Shown here in pieces: positions 22,755-33,939 of a DNA stretch of 64,000 nt. The notes under the pieces are model-generated. The model saw nothing but the letters and a program-made list of their open reading frames with translations. It was not told the origin of the DNA and did no database searches. Source of the DNA: Anagrus nilaparvatae (lineage: Eukaryota > Arthropoda > Insecta > Hymenoptera > Mymaridae); the NCBI GenBank assembly GCA_022575985.1, contig JAKSXM010000277.1, forward strand, positions 1,116,001 to 1,180,000, given 5' to 3'. The position numbers and the translations under genes are program-made. The number at the start of each line of letters is the position of its first letter. Within the stretch, counting starts at the first letter, position 1.

Positions 22755-23870
22755 ATGTACTTTACATATTTTTTAATATTATTTATGGAATTTTTAAATA
22801 CATATTGTAAACCATTGCAGTCACTCATTCTGTTCATTGTATTATCATGGAATTCAATATTAAACATTTCAGAAAACAATCTTTTGTTCTTGTTTCTTTC
22901 TCTATCAATTATTTTAACATTTTTAAAAATCCATAGATTTGCACTTATTCTTTTTTAAATGTGAGTAAAGAGCAGATTTTTTATTACAATTTTCAACATC
23001 TTTTTCATGTTCTTTTACTCGTGTTCCAAGTTTTCTTTTGCTTTGGCCAATATATGTACAATCACAGTCATTACAATCTATTTTATAGACAATATTAGAA
23101 ATTTCTTCTGTCTTACACTTATCTTTTCCCAACCTAATTAAATTATCAAACTTACTATTTAAATTATTTATTGGTAATATATCTAAGTTTTTTAGCATAT
23201 TATTCAGTTCAATAGTAATATTTTTATAAAAAGGTAAGACAAACCAAGATTTTTTTCTTTTTATTTGCACCTGACTACTATTACCGTTTTCCAAGTTATT
23301 TTTGTTTGATATTAATTTCAATCTATTTTTAATATTTTTATCAATAAATCTTTCAGGATAATTATTTTTTAACAATAATTCTTTTATTAAAGATAAATTT
23401 TTTTGTTGGAATTTTTTATTAGCTAATAATATACTTTTATCCACTAAACTGTAAACAATTGCTTTTTTCTGTGATACTGGATGGTGTGATAAAAAGTTTA
23501 AATATCTTCCAGAAAAAGTTTTCTTTCTAAACCAATCAGTAATTATTTTATCACTATTGTCATTCCTTATCAATAATAAGTCTAAAAAACTAATTTCTTT
23601 ATTATCATTTTCTTCCTCAATAGTAAATTGCAGGTATTTATTATAATTATTAAAAGCTCTTACTATAATATCTTTTTTCTCTTTATCAACCATCAGTATA
23701 CAATCATCCACATATCTTTTATACAAAAAAACTGGATTATTAAAATTATCTATCACAAAATTACTTATTGCACTACTACTATTTAATTTATTTAATGCAT
23801 TTTTTTCCAAAGCTTCCTTGCCTTTCCAAATATTCCAAAGAAATATTAAATTTTAAGTAAGGAACGATAA
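22755..23870 (-). pseudogene. Penelope-like element: RT end plus GIY-YIG endonuclease, 5'-truncated
   Basis: The main frame (22923-23810) starts inside the RT palm: FLYKRYVDDCILMVD carries the YVDD catalytic motif, followed by KEISFLDLLL and WFRKKTFSGRYLNFLSHHP, typical of Penelope thumb regions. The C-terminal part is a GIY-YIG nuclease with the Cys pair common in these elements: IVYKIDCNDCDCTYIGQSKR, then KLGTRVKEHEKDV. A 1-nt frameshift near 22922 moves the tail (RLFSEMFNIEFHDNTMNR) into the next frame, which ends near 22760. RT motifs upstream of YVDD are missing, so the copy is 5'-truncated, a usual outcome of target-primed insertion. Confidence 0.9.
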
Positions 23871-23879
23871 AAATTTGAA

Positions 23880-25002
23880 GATTTATTAATGAATAATTAT
23901 TTAGAGGCATTTCTTACATTATATGATACTAATATTTAAAAATAAAATTACTACGTGAAAAGGAAACAATTTATCAAACAAAAATAAATAAAAAAACACA
24001 TCGTATATGGGCATATCTCACCAAGTGGTTATATTGCATATATGAGGGTTTTAATGAAAATCCAGGTTTCTGTTTAAAAAAAAAATTATTGAAATTTATT
24101 TAAATATATTTCTTCTCAAGACTCAAGAAATTTTTTTGCCTAATTTCTTTAATTATTATGAAATAACAGCCTTGGAATGATTCGAAACCCTAATATTTTG
24201 TTGGTAACATTACAGAGGGAATGCCGTAAAACTATTTGCCTTTTTATAAATAGATTTTGATAAATTAATAATATATTTAATTTCTTCACATATTTAAAAC
24301 AGTGTGCTCCTTTTCTAAAAAAAATTCTGCCAGCTGAAATATTGGTAACCACATTTTCAAATAAATCCGATCAAAGAAAGTTTCTTAAGCCACAAATGAA
24401 TGCCGTGAACAATTTTTACTTCTAACTATTCTCTAAATTCTGTACAATGTTTCACAATTTGAAAGTAATTTGAGAAAAACTCGTGCCTCCAATAATTTAG
24501 TAGATATCGACATCAAAAGGCTTTGTTGTCGATGCGTAATTTTGGTACTAAAATCACATTTTTTAATGGCACTCGTTCAATTTTTAAAAAATCTTCGCAA
24601 AATCTTTTGTGATTTATGTAAAATGTTATAAGATTTCAGTTAAAAAAAACGGCATAGCTTAATTCAATGCGTTGTATGTATAAACTGCAGTTTTATATAA
24701 ACTAATCGTACAATTTCGAAGCGTTGTTTACCAATAACCTAAAAATAGCAAACGTGTAAGAATTACGTATATTTCATTCTTATAGTTCAAAAAAGATGTT
24801 TTTGATTTGAATTTAGTGCTTTAAAAAAATAAATAAAATTTTGTAGTTGTAGGTCATACTTAGTGGATCATTAAAATCTATATTTCAAGAAATATACATT
24901 TTGAAAAAAATCAAAAACTCTAAAAAAATGTTTCAAAAATCATAGAAGGCACAACTGAATGATTTAATAAAGTATAATAAGATAATGCGATCATATTTTA
25001 AC
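23880..25002. other. AT-rich spacer; fragment of the 292-bp repeat
   Basis: 24000-24036 (TATGGGCATATCTCACCAAG and on) matches the inner part of the 292-bp repeat found complete at 26290 and 32532. The remaining sequence to 25002 has no coding or structural feature that I can support. Confidence 0.5.
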
Positions 25003-25904
25003 CAGTGGTGGATTCAGAAAATTGCCTTAAGGCCCCCTTTTCATTATTTTGTGTAATTTTAATGAATTTTAAACACCTTTTTTTTTAGTTATATTATTAT
25101 ACAAGAACTTCAAATTTTTTTTAAAATTGTTACAAAACTATCAAAGAATACAAAAAAAATTACCATTTTTATTTTCCAAATTTTTTACATTTTATAGAGG
25201 GCGTCAAAGTAGAGGCTGAAAAAAAAAAGTAAAAAACGGTTCCACACCTAGAGCCTATTGTGGGCATCCGAAACAAAAAAATAAAAGAGCATTTTATTGC
25301 TTATACACTTCTCAAGTGCTGGAACTAAAAGTTTGCAAAAATTCCAAAAATTGACCATTTGGTGCGCCAAAAACGAAAAATGGAGATTTTTAAGTAAAAA
25401 AAAACACCTAATATGGTCAATAAAAAATTTTCTAATTCACTTTTTTCTTATCTTCTAGTTCCAGCACTTGGCACTACAATTACAAATAAAACGCACCTAG
25501 ATTTAGGTCAATAGCTGAATAAGTTTTTGAGTTAGAACTGGAACCGATTTAAAAAAGTAGTTTTGAGATAAACGCGTTTAAAGTTTTTAAATGCTTATGT
25601 TTATATATGAATCCGTCCCATAAAAATCAAAATATCTTAAAAACATATATTTTTTTTTGCTTGAAAATTTTTTTATACACTCTTGAAATGTTTTTAAGCA
25701 AGAAAATGAAATAAAAAAAAAAGTGCATTACGAATTTTAATTTTTGAAAAGGGGGCCTTGAGGGTGGGGCGCTGAAGCAAAATTTTGTATGTTTTCTTAT
25801 GAAATTTGTATAAAAAAAATTATGAATAAAAAACATGCATTTTTTTGAGCTCAGGGGAGAAAATCACCCTTACCACCCTCCACCACCACTTTGATCCACC
25901 CATG
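25003..25904. mobile_element. hAT-like non-autonomous DNA transposon (MITE)
   Basis: Starts CAGTGGTGGATTCAG and ends in an inverted near-match, CTTTGATCCACCCATG. Inner arms share CCTTAAGGCCCCCTTTTCA and TGAAAAGGGGGCCTTGAGG. The flanks are ATTTTAAC (24995-25002) and ATTTTAGC (25905-25912), 7 of 8 identical, as expected for an 8-bp hAT duplication. CAGTGG-type ends are common in hAT elements. No transposase is encoded. The interior is AT-rich with long A/T tracts. Confidence 0.75.
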
Positions 25905-26289
25905 ATTTTAGCAGTAGTCAAATAAAAATTAGGTATAACGATAAAGAATTTTTAAAACAATTATTTAGTAATAGAAAGTTTAAAGACAAATAATTTGAAT
26001 GCTTTGAGTGATTTTTTGAAACAATCAGGAACTTTTCTTACATATTAAAATTTTATAAAACTGCAAAAATAAAAATTTTTTTAAAATAATTTTTTAATAA
26101 CTAATATGTTAACTATATTTTAGACTTTATGTGAGCAATTAGTTAAAGATTCAGGGAGCTTAGCCTAGCTATACCTATAGCGCAGTCGGTAGAACATTTA
26201 ATTTTTTGTTTATAAAAAAATTAAAAATTTATCTTCTTATTATTGGTTTTTGGACAGAAATAAAATTTATTGTTATATACCTCTATATT

Positions 26290-26581
26290 TTCCAGTATTT
26301 TTGAGAACTAATTTCATCATTTAGTAATTATAACCTTAAAGATATTTTTTAATTTAAGAAGTACATTTATCAAACGCCGTAGCTTAAAATTAAGTTACGC
26401 AAAGAAAATCTTAATTCTTATTGTTTTATTAAACTTCTGTCCAAATGCCATTATTGTGCTCTCAAAAATAAAATTTATTTTATAAAATTAGAAATATAAC
26501 CACTTGGTGAGATATGCCCATATACTGTATAATACTGGGTGTATAATTCCTGGCCACCACAAGAGTTGGTCTAGTGTAGGT
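26290..26581 (-). repeat. 292-bp dispersed repeat, copy 1
   Basis: Near-identical inverted copy of 32532-32823. Landmarks include TTCCAGTATTTTTGAGAAC, ACGCCGTAGCTTAAAATTA, ACCACTTGGTGAGATATGCC and CACCACAAGAGTTGGTCTAG. No protein is encoded. No clear target duplication is visible around this copy. Confidence 0.85.
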
Positions 26582-27080
26582 TTTTTGGGTGACTGAATCC
26601 ATTTTTCGAAAAATCACCCATGGAAAATATGAGGATAACCATAAATTTATCAAGAAACACCCCTAAAAGGTGTGATTTTGCTATATCCTCACTATGAATC
26701 TAAATTTTGCCATGATATAGGGTTTTTGTGGTCGCTGAATCAAAAATTTTTATTTTGGAAATTTGTTTCACCGTTTTGAAATTATGAGAAAAAAAATAAT
26801 AAAAATTACAGTTTTTGAAAATCCGAAAAAAGTGTTGTAATAAAATAAAATTTATAATCAAAAGAAATGTGTAAAAAAAGAAATTAAAAAAAAATGTAAA
26901 TTTATTTTTTCGAAAATTTGAAGTTGAAATTTTTTTATGTTGTTGGTAGGAATAGGTGAAAAAATTTGAACATTCTAAAAGAAAATCTTCAAATGCAAGT
27001 ATTTAGATTTTATTCATCTCCATTTATAATGTTTCTGATTCTATTCCGTTCAACTCTTCCTGCTCGCCATCCTGGAAAGT
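26582..27080. other. Spacer downstream of the Harbinger transposase
   Basis: Contains two similar lines about 150 bp apart, TTTTTTGGGTGACTGAATCC (26581) and TTTTTGTGGTCGCTGAATCA (26725), possibly subrepeats of a larger repeat, plus AT-rich filler. No gene is seen. Confidence 0.4.
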
Positions 27081-27086
27081 TTACTC

Positions 27087-28121
27087 CTAGAGGACCTCTA
27101 TATGCAGGTGCAGGTACATTTCTTCTGGAATGTTAAGTTCATTGTTTCTCTTCAAACAAAGATTTTGAAGGATGCAACATGCAATTGTATAATAAGGCAA
27201 AAGGTCCATTAGTCGAATTGATATTCTATCTAGTAACCATCTCCACCTGCCTTTTAGTAGAGCAATGGAACATTCTACCATACATCTTGCACTAGAGTGC
27301 GTTTTATTGAATTGTTTTTCTTCCATTAATAAAAAGCCATCATTCTTGTATGGCGTTATAACATGTTCTTGTAGTGTATATGCTTATGCACTGTCAGCTA
27401 ATATGTGGTATCTTCCAAGATTTTCATCATTAATTATATCTTGTATACCTGAGTACCTGAAAACTCGTGCATCGTGCACTGAACCTGGAAAGGCGCAATA
27501 ACAATGGATAAATTCCAATTGCTCGTTGCATACGACCTTATAAAATCAAATATATGTTATTTTATTACAATCATAAAAATCTGCTAAAAGCTAATATTTG
27601 ATAAACTGTGTATATGTAAAATGCATTACCTGAAGCTGCATGCAAATAAATTTCTTTCGGTTTTTATAATCTCTCCTGCTAGATTTAGTAGGACAATTTT
27701 TAATGTGGGTTCCATCCACAGCTCCCAAAGTATCAGGATAACCAAATCGTCCATCAATAATATCTAATGTTCGCCTGCATTCTTTCTATAATTTCTGTAT
27801 CTATACAGAGCACCAACTACTCTTTTTAAACTGGACCAAACAGTTGCATCGGCAACATTGAATTTAGTTGTTACAGATCTGTTATACATAATTTTATAGG
27901 ATTTAGAAATAAAAAAGTTAAAAAAATTATAATTTAATACTATATAAAATTTTATTTTATGCATGAAGTAGTACCGGAATGAATCAGGAGTCCCCAGCAT
28001 CCACAGAGATAAGAGAATTTGTTTTTCAGCACAAATTCTTCCGCGTCCTGGAGCATTTAAGTCTCCATCAAGAGTTGGACCTATGTGATTGGACAGAAAC
28101 TGGAATGTACCCTTACGTAAT
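27087..28121 (-). pseudogene. PIF/Harbinger transposase (HARBI1-like nuclease) pseudogene with introns
   Basis: The DDE_4 nuclease fold is nearly complete. Exon A (28121-27976) encodes GTFQFLSNHIGPTLD to WMLGTPDSFR. Exon B (27878-27630) encodes VADATVWSSLKRVVGAL and LGAVDGTHIKNCPT (first catalytic Asp). Exon C (27536-27087) encodes AFPGSVHDARVFRYSG (second Asp), YHILADSA and SARCMVECSIALLKGRWRWL (catalytic Glu region), ending TIACCILQNLC. Introns of about 97 and 93 bp (27975/4-27879 and 27629-27537) have GT..AG ends and splice in frame (CMQLQ joins VVCNEQ). Lesions are a 1-nt frameshift near 27785 and a TAA within DSA-stop-AYTL. Upstream exons and the partner Myb-like protein were not found. 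Confidence 0.9.
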
Positions 28122-28299
28122 CTGAAAATAATTAGTTACTGAATGACTATTTTTATAATGACGCATTAATAAAAAAGGTGATAAAGTCCATACGAAGCCA
28201 TTGTATACTTGCGTGTATAAGTATACAGTCTTGTATACAGTTTTTCACGGAAAATAGTCACTGTATACAGAAATTTATTTATTTATCTTTATAATATAA
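28122..28299. other. Short spacer with inverted GTATAC-rich hairpin
   Basis: Repeated GTATACAG/CTGTATAC words (28200-28270) recall a similar cluster at 49300-49355, where CTGTATACACGGCTGTATACAG occurs. This is probably a shared small repeat. No coding sequence. Confidence 0.4.
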
Positions 28300-28999
28300 A
28301 ACTAATTAGCAAGTAAGGAATGAGACCTAGGAATTCGTAACATAGTCAGCGGCATTATAGGAAGAGGAAAAAATAGCCCCTAAGGGCCAATCGGGCCCGT
28401 CGAGCCCAAAATAAAATATTAACTTTAAAGGTAATTACCGAGGATAGAAATGGGCTGTAGGGATAAAAAATGAGTCCTTCAGGGTAAAATAATTAACAAC
28501 TGATAAAATGGTCCATCTTGGAGCCTCGTGAGCCCAATCAGAATAAAATAACCCTGGTGCATAAATCGATCCCCAGTGATAAAAATGGACTGTACGGGTA
28601 AAACATGGATCCAACAGGGTAAAACAAATAATCACTGATTAAATGGTACATTCTGGGGCCTCTTTTATTATATTCTGATGGGGCCCAAGAGGCCCCAGGA
28701 TGGACAATTTTATAAGTTTGTTATTTGTTTTACACTGTCAGTCCCATTGTTTACCCCTACAGTCCATTTTCATCACTGGGGATCAATTTATGCATCAGGG
28801 TTTTATATTATTCTGATTAGGCCCAAAAAGCTCCAGGATGAACCATTTTATCATTTGCTACAGTCCATTTTTATCCTCGGTATTTACCTTTTACAGTAGT
28901 ATTTTATTTTTGTCCGACTGGGCCTATATTGGCCCCTAGAGGCTATTTTTTCCTATTTCTATAATGCCCCTGACTACTTTTCTTACTTGCTAATTAGTT
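28300..28999. repeat. 700-bp foldback element with internal ~165-bp duplications
   Basis: Ends ACTAATTAGCAAGTAAGG (28300) and CTTACTTGCTAATTAGT (28983) are inverted copies, and the two arms pair along nearly their whole length around a centre near 28665. Within each arm a block ending in GGGGCC/GAGCC-type words (such as AAAATGGTCCATCTTGGAGC) occurs twice. Frames seen here are by-products of the repeat. This is a snapback-type non-autonomous element. Confidence 0.8.
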
Positions 29000-29089
29000 G
29001 TTTGGATTTGAAATTTAAAATTCATTGTTTATTGTTGCTATGTTACTTGGTTACGGTTTTTTGTTAAAAAAAAATAATAATATCGGCAG

Positions 29090-29120
<31 letters not shown>

Positions 29121-29706
29121 AGTTGGTTGGTTGTTTAAAAAGAGATATATTTTTTGATTTGAATAAATTAAAAAATTTTATTGAAAGATTTCATTTAATT
29201 TAAAATAAAAGTTTTTAATAATTATTAATATATATTAATTGAATAATTTGTTCTGATTATTATTGTGATTGTGGTAAAAGGAAAATATTATCTATTATAA
29301 ATTTTTTTTTTTTTCAAATGAAAGGACGTAAATAAAATTTCAAAAATTTATTTTATTGTCAGATCATCGAATTTGAAGAAAAAATTAAAAAAAAAAAAGT
29401 TTGTTATAAAATTAAATAAGGTCTTGTATCATTTGGTATTTATAAATTTTTATTTATAACCTTAAAAATTTTTTTATTAAATCAAAAATAAGTTTGTTAG
29501 TTCATTAAATTTTTTAAAGATTTAATTTCAATTTTAATTTAATATATTTAAAAAAATAAATAAATAATTGTTTGTTAAATTTGAATTGTAACAATAAATA
29601 TATTTTTTGTTTGTTTTGAATTAAAATCATTTTCTGATAATTTTCTTTTACCATCATTCTCTACCGTTCAATGTTTTTACTTTGAATAAGGTAAAAGCTG
29701 ATCAAA
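28996..29706 (+). repeat. ~700-bp dispersed repeat, copy 1 (no terminal repeats)
   Basis: Highly similar, same orientation, to 48565-49248. Shared lines include TTGCTATGTTACTTGGTTAC, AATAATATCGGCAGAAAAAA, AATAAGGTCTTGTATCATTT and GAATAAGGTAAAAGCTGATC. This copy lacks the 26-bp inverted ends that bound the second copy. A poly(A) stretch at 29090-29118 is longer here. Non-coding. Confidence 0.85.
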
Positions 29707-31222
29707 CATTTTGGAGGTTCCACCGAGATATTGAACATCAATCGTACCTGATTAACGGTGAGGATGAATCTTGGTAGAAGAAATACTGATTATGAGAACC
29801 AACCTACGAAGCGCGTTACCCGAGCAAATGGAATCATTGAAAATTTTTCTTGAAATCGACAGCTGTTATACATAACATTGATAATTATAAATCATTTTTT
29901 AAATATATTTTTATTTGATTGGATTTATTGGTTTTAAAATTTTTTTTTTTTTTAATTTTATTTATTAATAGGACAGTTTTCAAGGTTACCTTCACTATAT
30001 AAAATACGGCTTTTAACCATCTGGTATTACGAATAGGTTATGAAAATTCACTTGTGAAGAAGCATGTCATTCATACTGGGTACTCGGGGAAGTACGTCAT
30101 CATGATTTACCAACATCGTTCAATTTAAGATTATAAACTTATTGAATATGATTGAAGCCATCCTAGCTCAATTTATATGAATACTAAGATAAAGTTATTG
30201 CATGCCAAATTTTTGTGAAAAATTTCACGTCAGCAATTGTCACGATCAGCTCCAGAAGTTCAAAACATATTTAATGATTACTAAATTCATTTAATATCTT
30301 TGATAATACTTTTGTAAAATTTTAGGTTAAATAACTTTGTGAATTCACCACATAACAATAATGATAATTAGAAATTCCGCAGTCCCATTCCTGTTCCCCG
30401 TTTTATATTTCACGCACAGGCGCAGCAGAACACTTGAGAATCTCCAAAACATCTCCAATATCGTACTGAACTTGTGAATCATTTTGAGGTTATAATTATT
30501 ATAATAAACATATTAGCCATTTAATATTGACTATGTGATTATAATTTTACATATGTAATAATTATATTTATTGTTTCAATGTTAATAATATTTTTAATTA
30601 TACCTCATTTACAAGATTTAATATTTAAATTAATATAGAATGCTATTTGTGTTGCAAATGGTATTACCTGGTAATATTACCTTTGGTACCTATAGTTTCA
30701 AAATTTTATATCAAATAACGCATTCCAATTTTTATAAATATAAAAAAAAAACATGCAGTAATAATACAAAATAATTTAATTGTTAGAACATGAAATAATA
30801 AAAATTAGTGTATATGAATGTTTTTTGGGCAAATAGTTGTGATGATAATTAATACGTGTAAATAATTTGCAGAATACATCTTTTATTATCATCAGTATTA
30901 TACTGGCCTTTGCTTTCATCTTTACTTTATTTTATAAATGATACCAAAACTACAACACTTAATAGCATTCATCTAATTTAAAAAAAAAAAAAAAACTTTA
31001 GAAGGACCCGAATAACAGCCATAATTTAATTTGCAAGTATTACTAAATCACTTTTTGTAATCTTCAATTAAATATAAAAACTGTTATCACATATCCTAAT
31101 TTAGCTTATTTATTCTCCAATTGTTAAATTTTATTTTTCTTGCATTATATATTTCATACTTTTTGCTATCCTGCTGCTTTTTTCTTTTTGTAATCTTCTT
31201 TGCATTAATATAATTAACTATT
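29707..31222. other. Spacer with weakly coding-like patch
   Basis: 29707-29860 and 30030-30110 are less AT-rich than their surroundings. One frame reads FWRFHRDIEHQSYLINGEDE before stopping, but I cannot identify it. The rest is AT-rich and featureless. Confidence 0.3.
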
Positions 31223-33111
31223 GGGTAATTCCATGGATAAATAGCACAAAATGGAACGCGAGGTCTCAGAATTAAAAAATTTTATTTTTATTCGAAAAAA
31301 CTACTTAAAATTAGATAAATCACCAAATCTGAAGGTTTTTTATAGATTTTTAAGAGAGTTATGCTGTTCTAAAGTTTTTTGGTAAAATTGCTCTCCTCAG
31401 CCACCATTTTTGAAAGTTCCGTAAAAAAGCTCCGGAAAACGTTAAAAAATAAAAAAAAAAAAGGTTTTAGATGTAAAATTTGATGAGGAATTCGAATTTT
31501 CAGTCAGATTTTCCCCATTCTGTGCCTATTCGCGGGAAAATTCAAATTTCTGCCGCAAATTTGACAACTTTAAGTGAAAATAGCCGAAAGGCTTCCCACT
31601 GAAAAAAAAATTTTTTCTTCTGAAATTTTTCGAAAATTTCATATATATCATAGAAAAAATTTTCCTGAGGGTAATTTTTGATATAAGAGAGTAATGCTGA
31701 TTTTAGTGAATTTTTCAATTTTCTCATTTTCGACTTGTTAGTTATATTGCTAATTTCCCGCTTAGTCACGTGACCAAATGAAAATCTGACAAAAAAATTG
31801 AATCCTGCAGGAAATTTTACAAGGGTATAGTAATTTAGGTAGCCTTAGAATAATACATCTCAATTTGACAAAATAAATAAATTGGTTTTAAAAATATAGA
31901 AAAAATGAAAATCGAAAAATGTGATTTTATTGATTTTTGTGTACTTTTTTAATCATTTATAGACATTTCGATGAAAAATAAACTCTAAACTTTAAAAAAA
32001 ACTTATTTTTCATTATTAGTAAAACTAATTTTTGTTTCCCCAAAAGAAGTACTTTTATTTTTAGATTTTTCATGATTTTTAGACTAAAAATGAAAAAAAA
32101 TCAAGAAAATCCCATTTTAAAAATATTCTTTTTATTAAATTTTTATAATTAATTTTAATTATTTTGTCAAATTGAGATGTATCATTCTAAGGCTACCAAA
32201 ATAACTATACCCTTGTAAAATTTCCTGCAGAATTCAATTTTTTTGTCAGATTTTCATTTGGTCACGTGACTAAGCGGGAAATTAGCAAAATAACTAACAA
32301 GTCGAAAATGAGAAAATTGAAAAATTCACTAAAATCAGCATTACTCTCTTATATCAAAAATTACTCTCAGGAAAATTTTTTCTATGATATATATGAAATT
32401 TTCGAAAAATTTCAGAAGAAAAAATTTTTTTTTCAGTGGGAAGCCTTTCGACTATTTTCACTTAAAGTTGTCAAATTTGGGGCAGAAATTTGAATTTTCC
32501 CGCGAATGGGCACAGAATGGGGAAAATCTGAACCTACACTAGACCAACTCTTGTGGTGGCCAGGAATTATACACCCAGTATTATACAGTATATGGGGATA
32601 TCTCACCAAGTGGTTATATTTCTAATTTTATAAAATAAATTTTATTTTTGAGAGCACAATAATGGCATTTGGACAGAAGTTTAATAAAACAATAAGAATT
32701 AAGATTTTCTTTGCGTAACTTAATTTTAAGCTACGGCGTTTGATAAATGTACTTCTTAAATTAAAAAATATCTTTAAGGTTATAATTACTAAATGATGAA
32801 ATTAGTTCTCAAAAATACTGGAAGAAAATCTGACTGATTCGAATTCCTCATCAAATTTTACATCGAAAACCTTTTTTTTTTTTATTTTTTAACGTTTTCC
32901 AGAGCTTTTTTACGGAACTTTCAAAAATGGTGGCTGAGGAGAGCAATTTTACCAAAAAACTTTAGAACAGCATAACTCTCTTAAAAATCTATAAAAAACC
33001 TTCAGATTTGGTGAATTATCTAATTTTAAGTAGTTTTTTCGAATAAAAATAAAATTTTTTAATTCTGAGACCTTGCGTTCCATTTTGTGCTATTTATCCA
33101 TGGAATTACCC
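31223..33111. mobile_element. Large foldback element, right arm interrupted by a nested repeat
   Basis: Ends GGGTAATTCCATGGATAAAT (31223) and ATTTATCCATGGAATTACCC (to 33111) are inverted copies, flanked by TATT (31219-31222 and 33112-33115), a likely 4-bp target duplication. The left arm runs to about 31883 and the right arm starts near 32155, with a ~270-bp AT-rich loop. The right arm is split by the 292-bp repeat at 32532-32823. The mirrored 75-codon frames at 31542-31769 and 32266-32493 are opposite halves of the same inverted repeat, not genes. No transposase is seen. Confidence 0.85.
32532..32823 (+). mobile_element. 292-bp repeat, copy 2, inserted in the foldback arm
   Basis: The intact left arm shows the undisturbed target sequence. 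In the right arm GAAAATCTGA occurs on both sides of the insert (32522-32531 and 32824-32833), a 10-bp target-site duplication (9 bp if the leading G is chance). The insert starts ACCTACACTAGACCAACTC and ends CAAAAATACTGGAA. The inserted unit is non-coding; a 9-10 bp duplication is in the range of Mutator-like elements, but no long inverted ends are visible. Confidence 0.85.
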
Positions 33112-33930
33112 TATTGCATTTTTTTGCATAAGAAAAATATGATTATTTGCTACACATAAGAAATTTGGTTTATTTGGTTCCAATTAAGAAAACTTTCCTT
33201 AAAGTTTAACATCTTCGATCTCATAAACGTTTTTAATTTGTTGACCATTTTGAGGTCATTTTTCATTGTTAGAAAATCTAAGCATCAAATCGCCTGTATA
33301 TTTTAAAATTTTTGTCTGCTTTCAGTTGCTTCTGGTGAAGGATAAAGTATACAGGTGAAAGACCTTACAAATGTAATCATCTGAAAGGTCATTTACCTGT
33401 TTGAATTTATTAATTTCAGCATGTATCGCATTTGTAAGATATTTCACCTGTATAAATTTTTCCATGCATGTTGAATTTTTGTAAGTTATTATAATTTAGA
33501 TAATTCCTATATAACATTTTTTGCAACTTAAAATTTTGAAGAATATTAATTTTGTCTTCTGTAAATTTGGCTTTTATAACACCTTAGATAATGCTGCTGT
33601 TCGGTTTCTTCCTAAAAACAAAATTAATTTTTTATCAATATAACGTGCTAATACTATTTTGAAAAATTATTTAATTGTGCTTACATTCTCATCAATATAT
33701 TCCATGCCCAAATTATTTAAAATTTGTGCATTATGTTTAAAACTAATTTAAAAAAAAAAATTTCTCTGCAATAATTAAAGAAAGGTCTGAACATTTGTTA
33801 TTAAAAACAATATTCTAATTGTCTAAGCATTTTAAATAATAATATGCTGATACGCCTTTTTGAAAATTAAAATAATAAAGCACTTCTAAAAGCAATTCAT
33901 AAGAAAAGTCTGATCAATTTTTTGCAGCTT
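33112..33930. other. Spacer with zinc-finger-linker-like palindrome
   Basis: ACAGGTGAAAGACCTTACAA (33341 on) encodes TGERPYKC in one frame, the C2H2 linker, and an inverted partner CATTTGTAAGATATTTCACC follows at about 33428-33451. No complete finger exists. 33460-33930 may contain further decayed transportin sequence, but I cannot align it. Confidence 0.3.
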
Positions 33931-33939
33931 TAAAACGAT

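Noticed and set aside
26173..26195. tRNA-like words ATAGCGCAGTCGGTAGAAC
   Set aside because: Only a D-arm-like piece; no anticodon or T arm follows.
31542..32493. Two mirrored 75-codon frames with almost identical proteins
   Set aside because: They are the same sequence on the two arms of the foldback element, read from opposite strands, and resemble no protein family.
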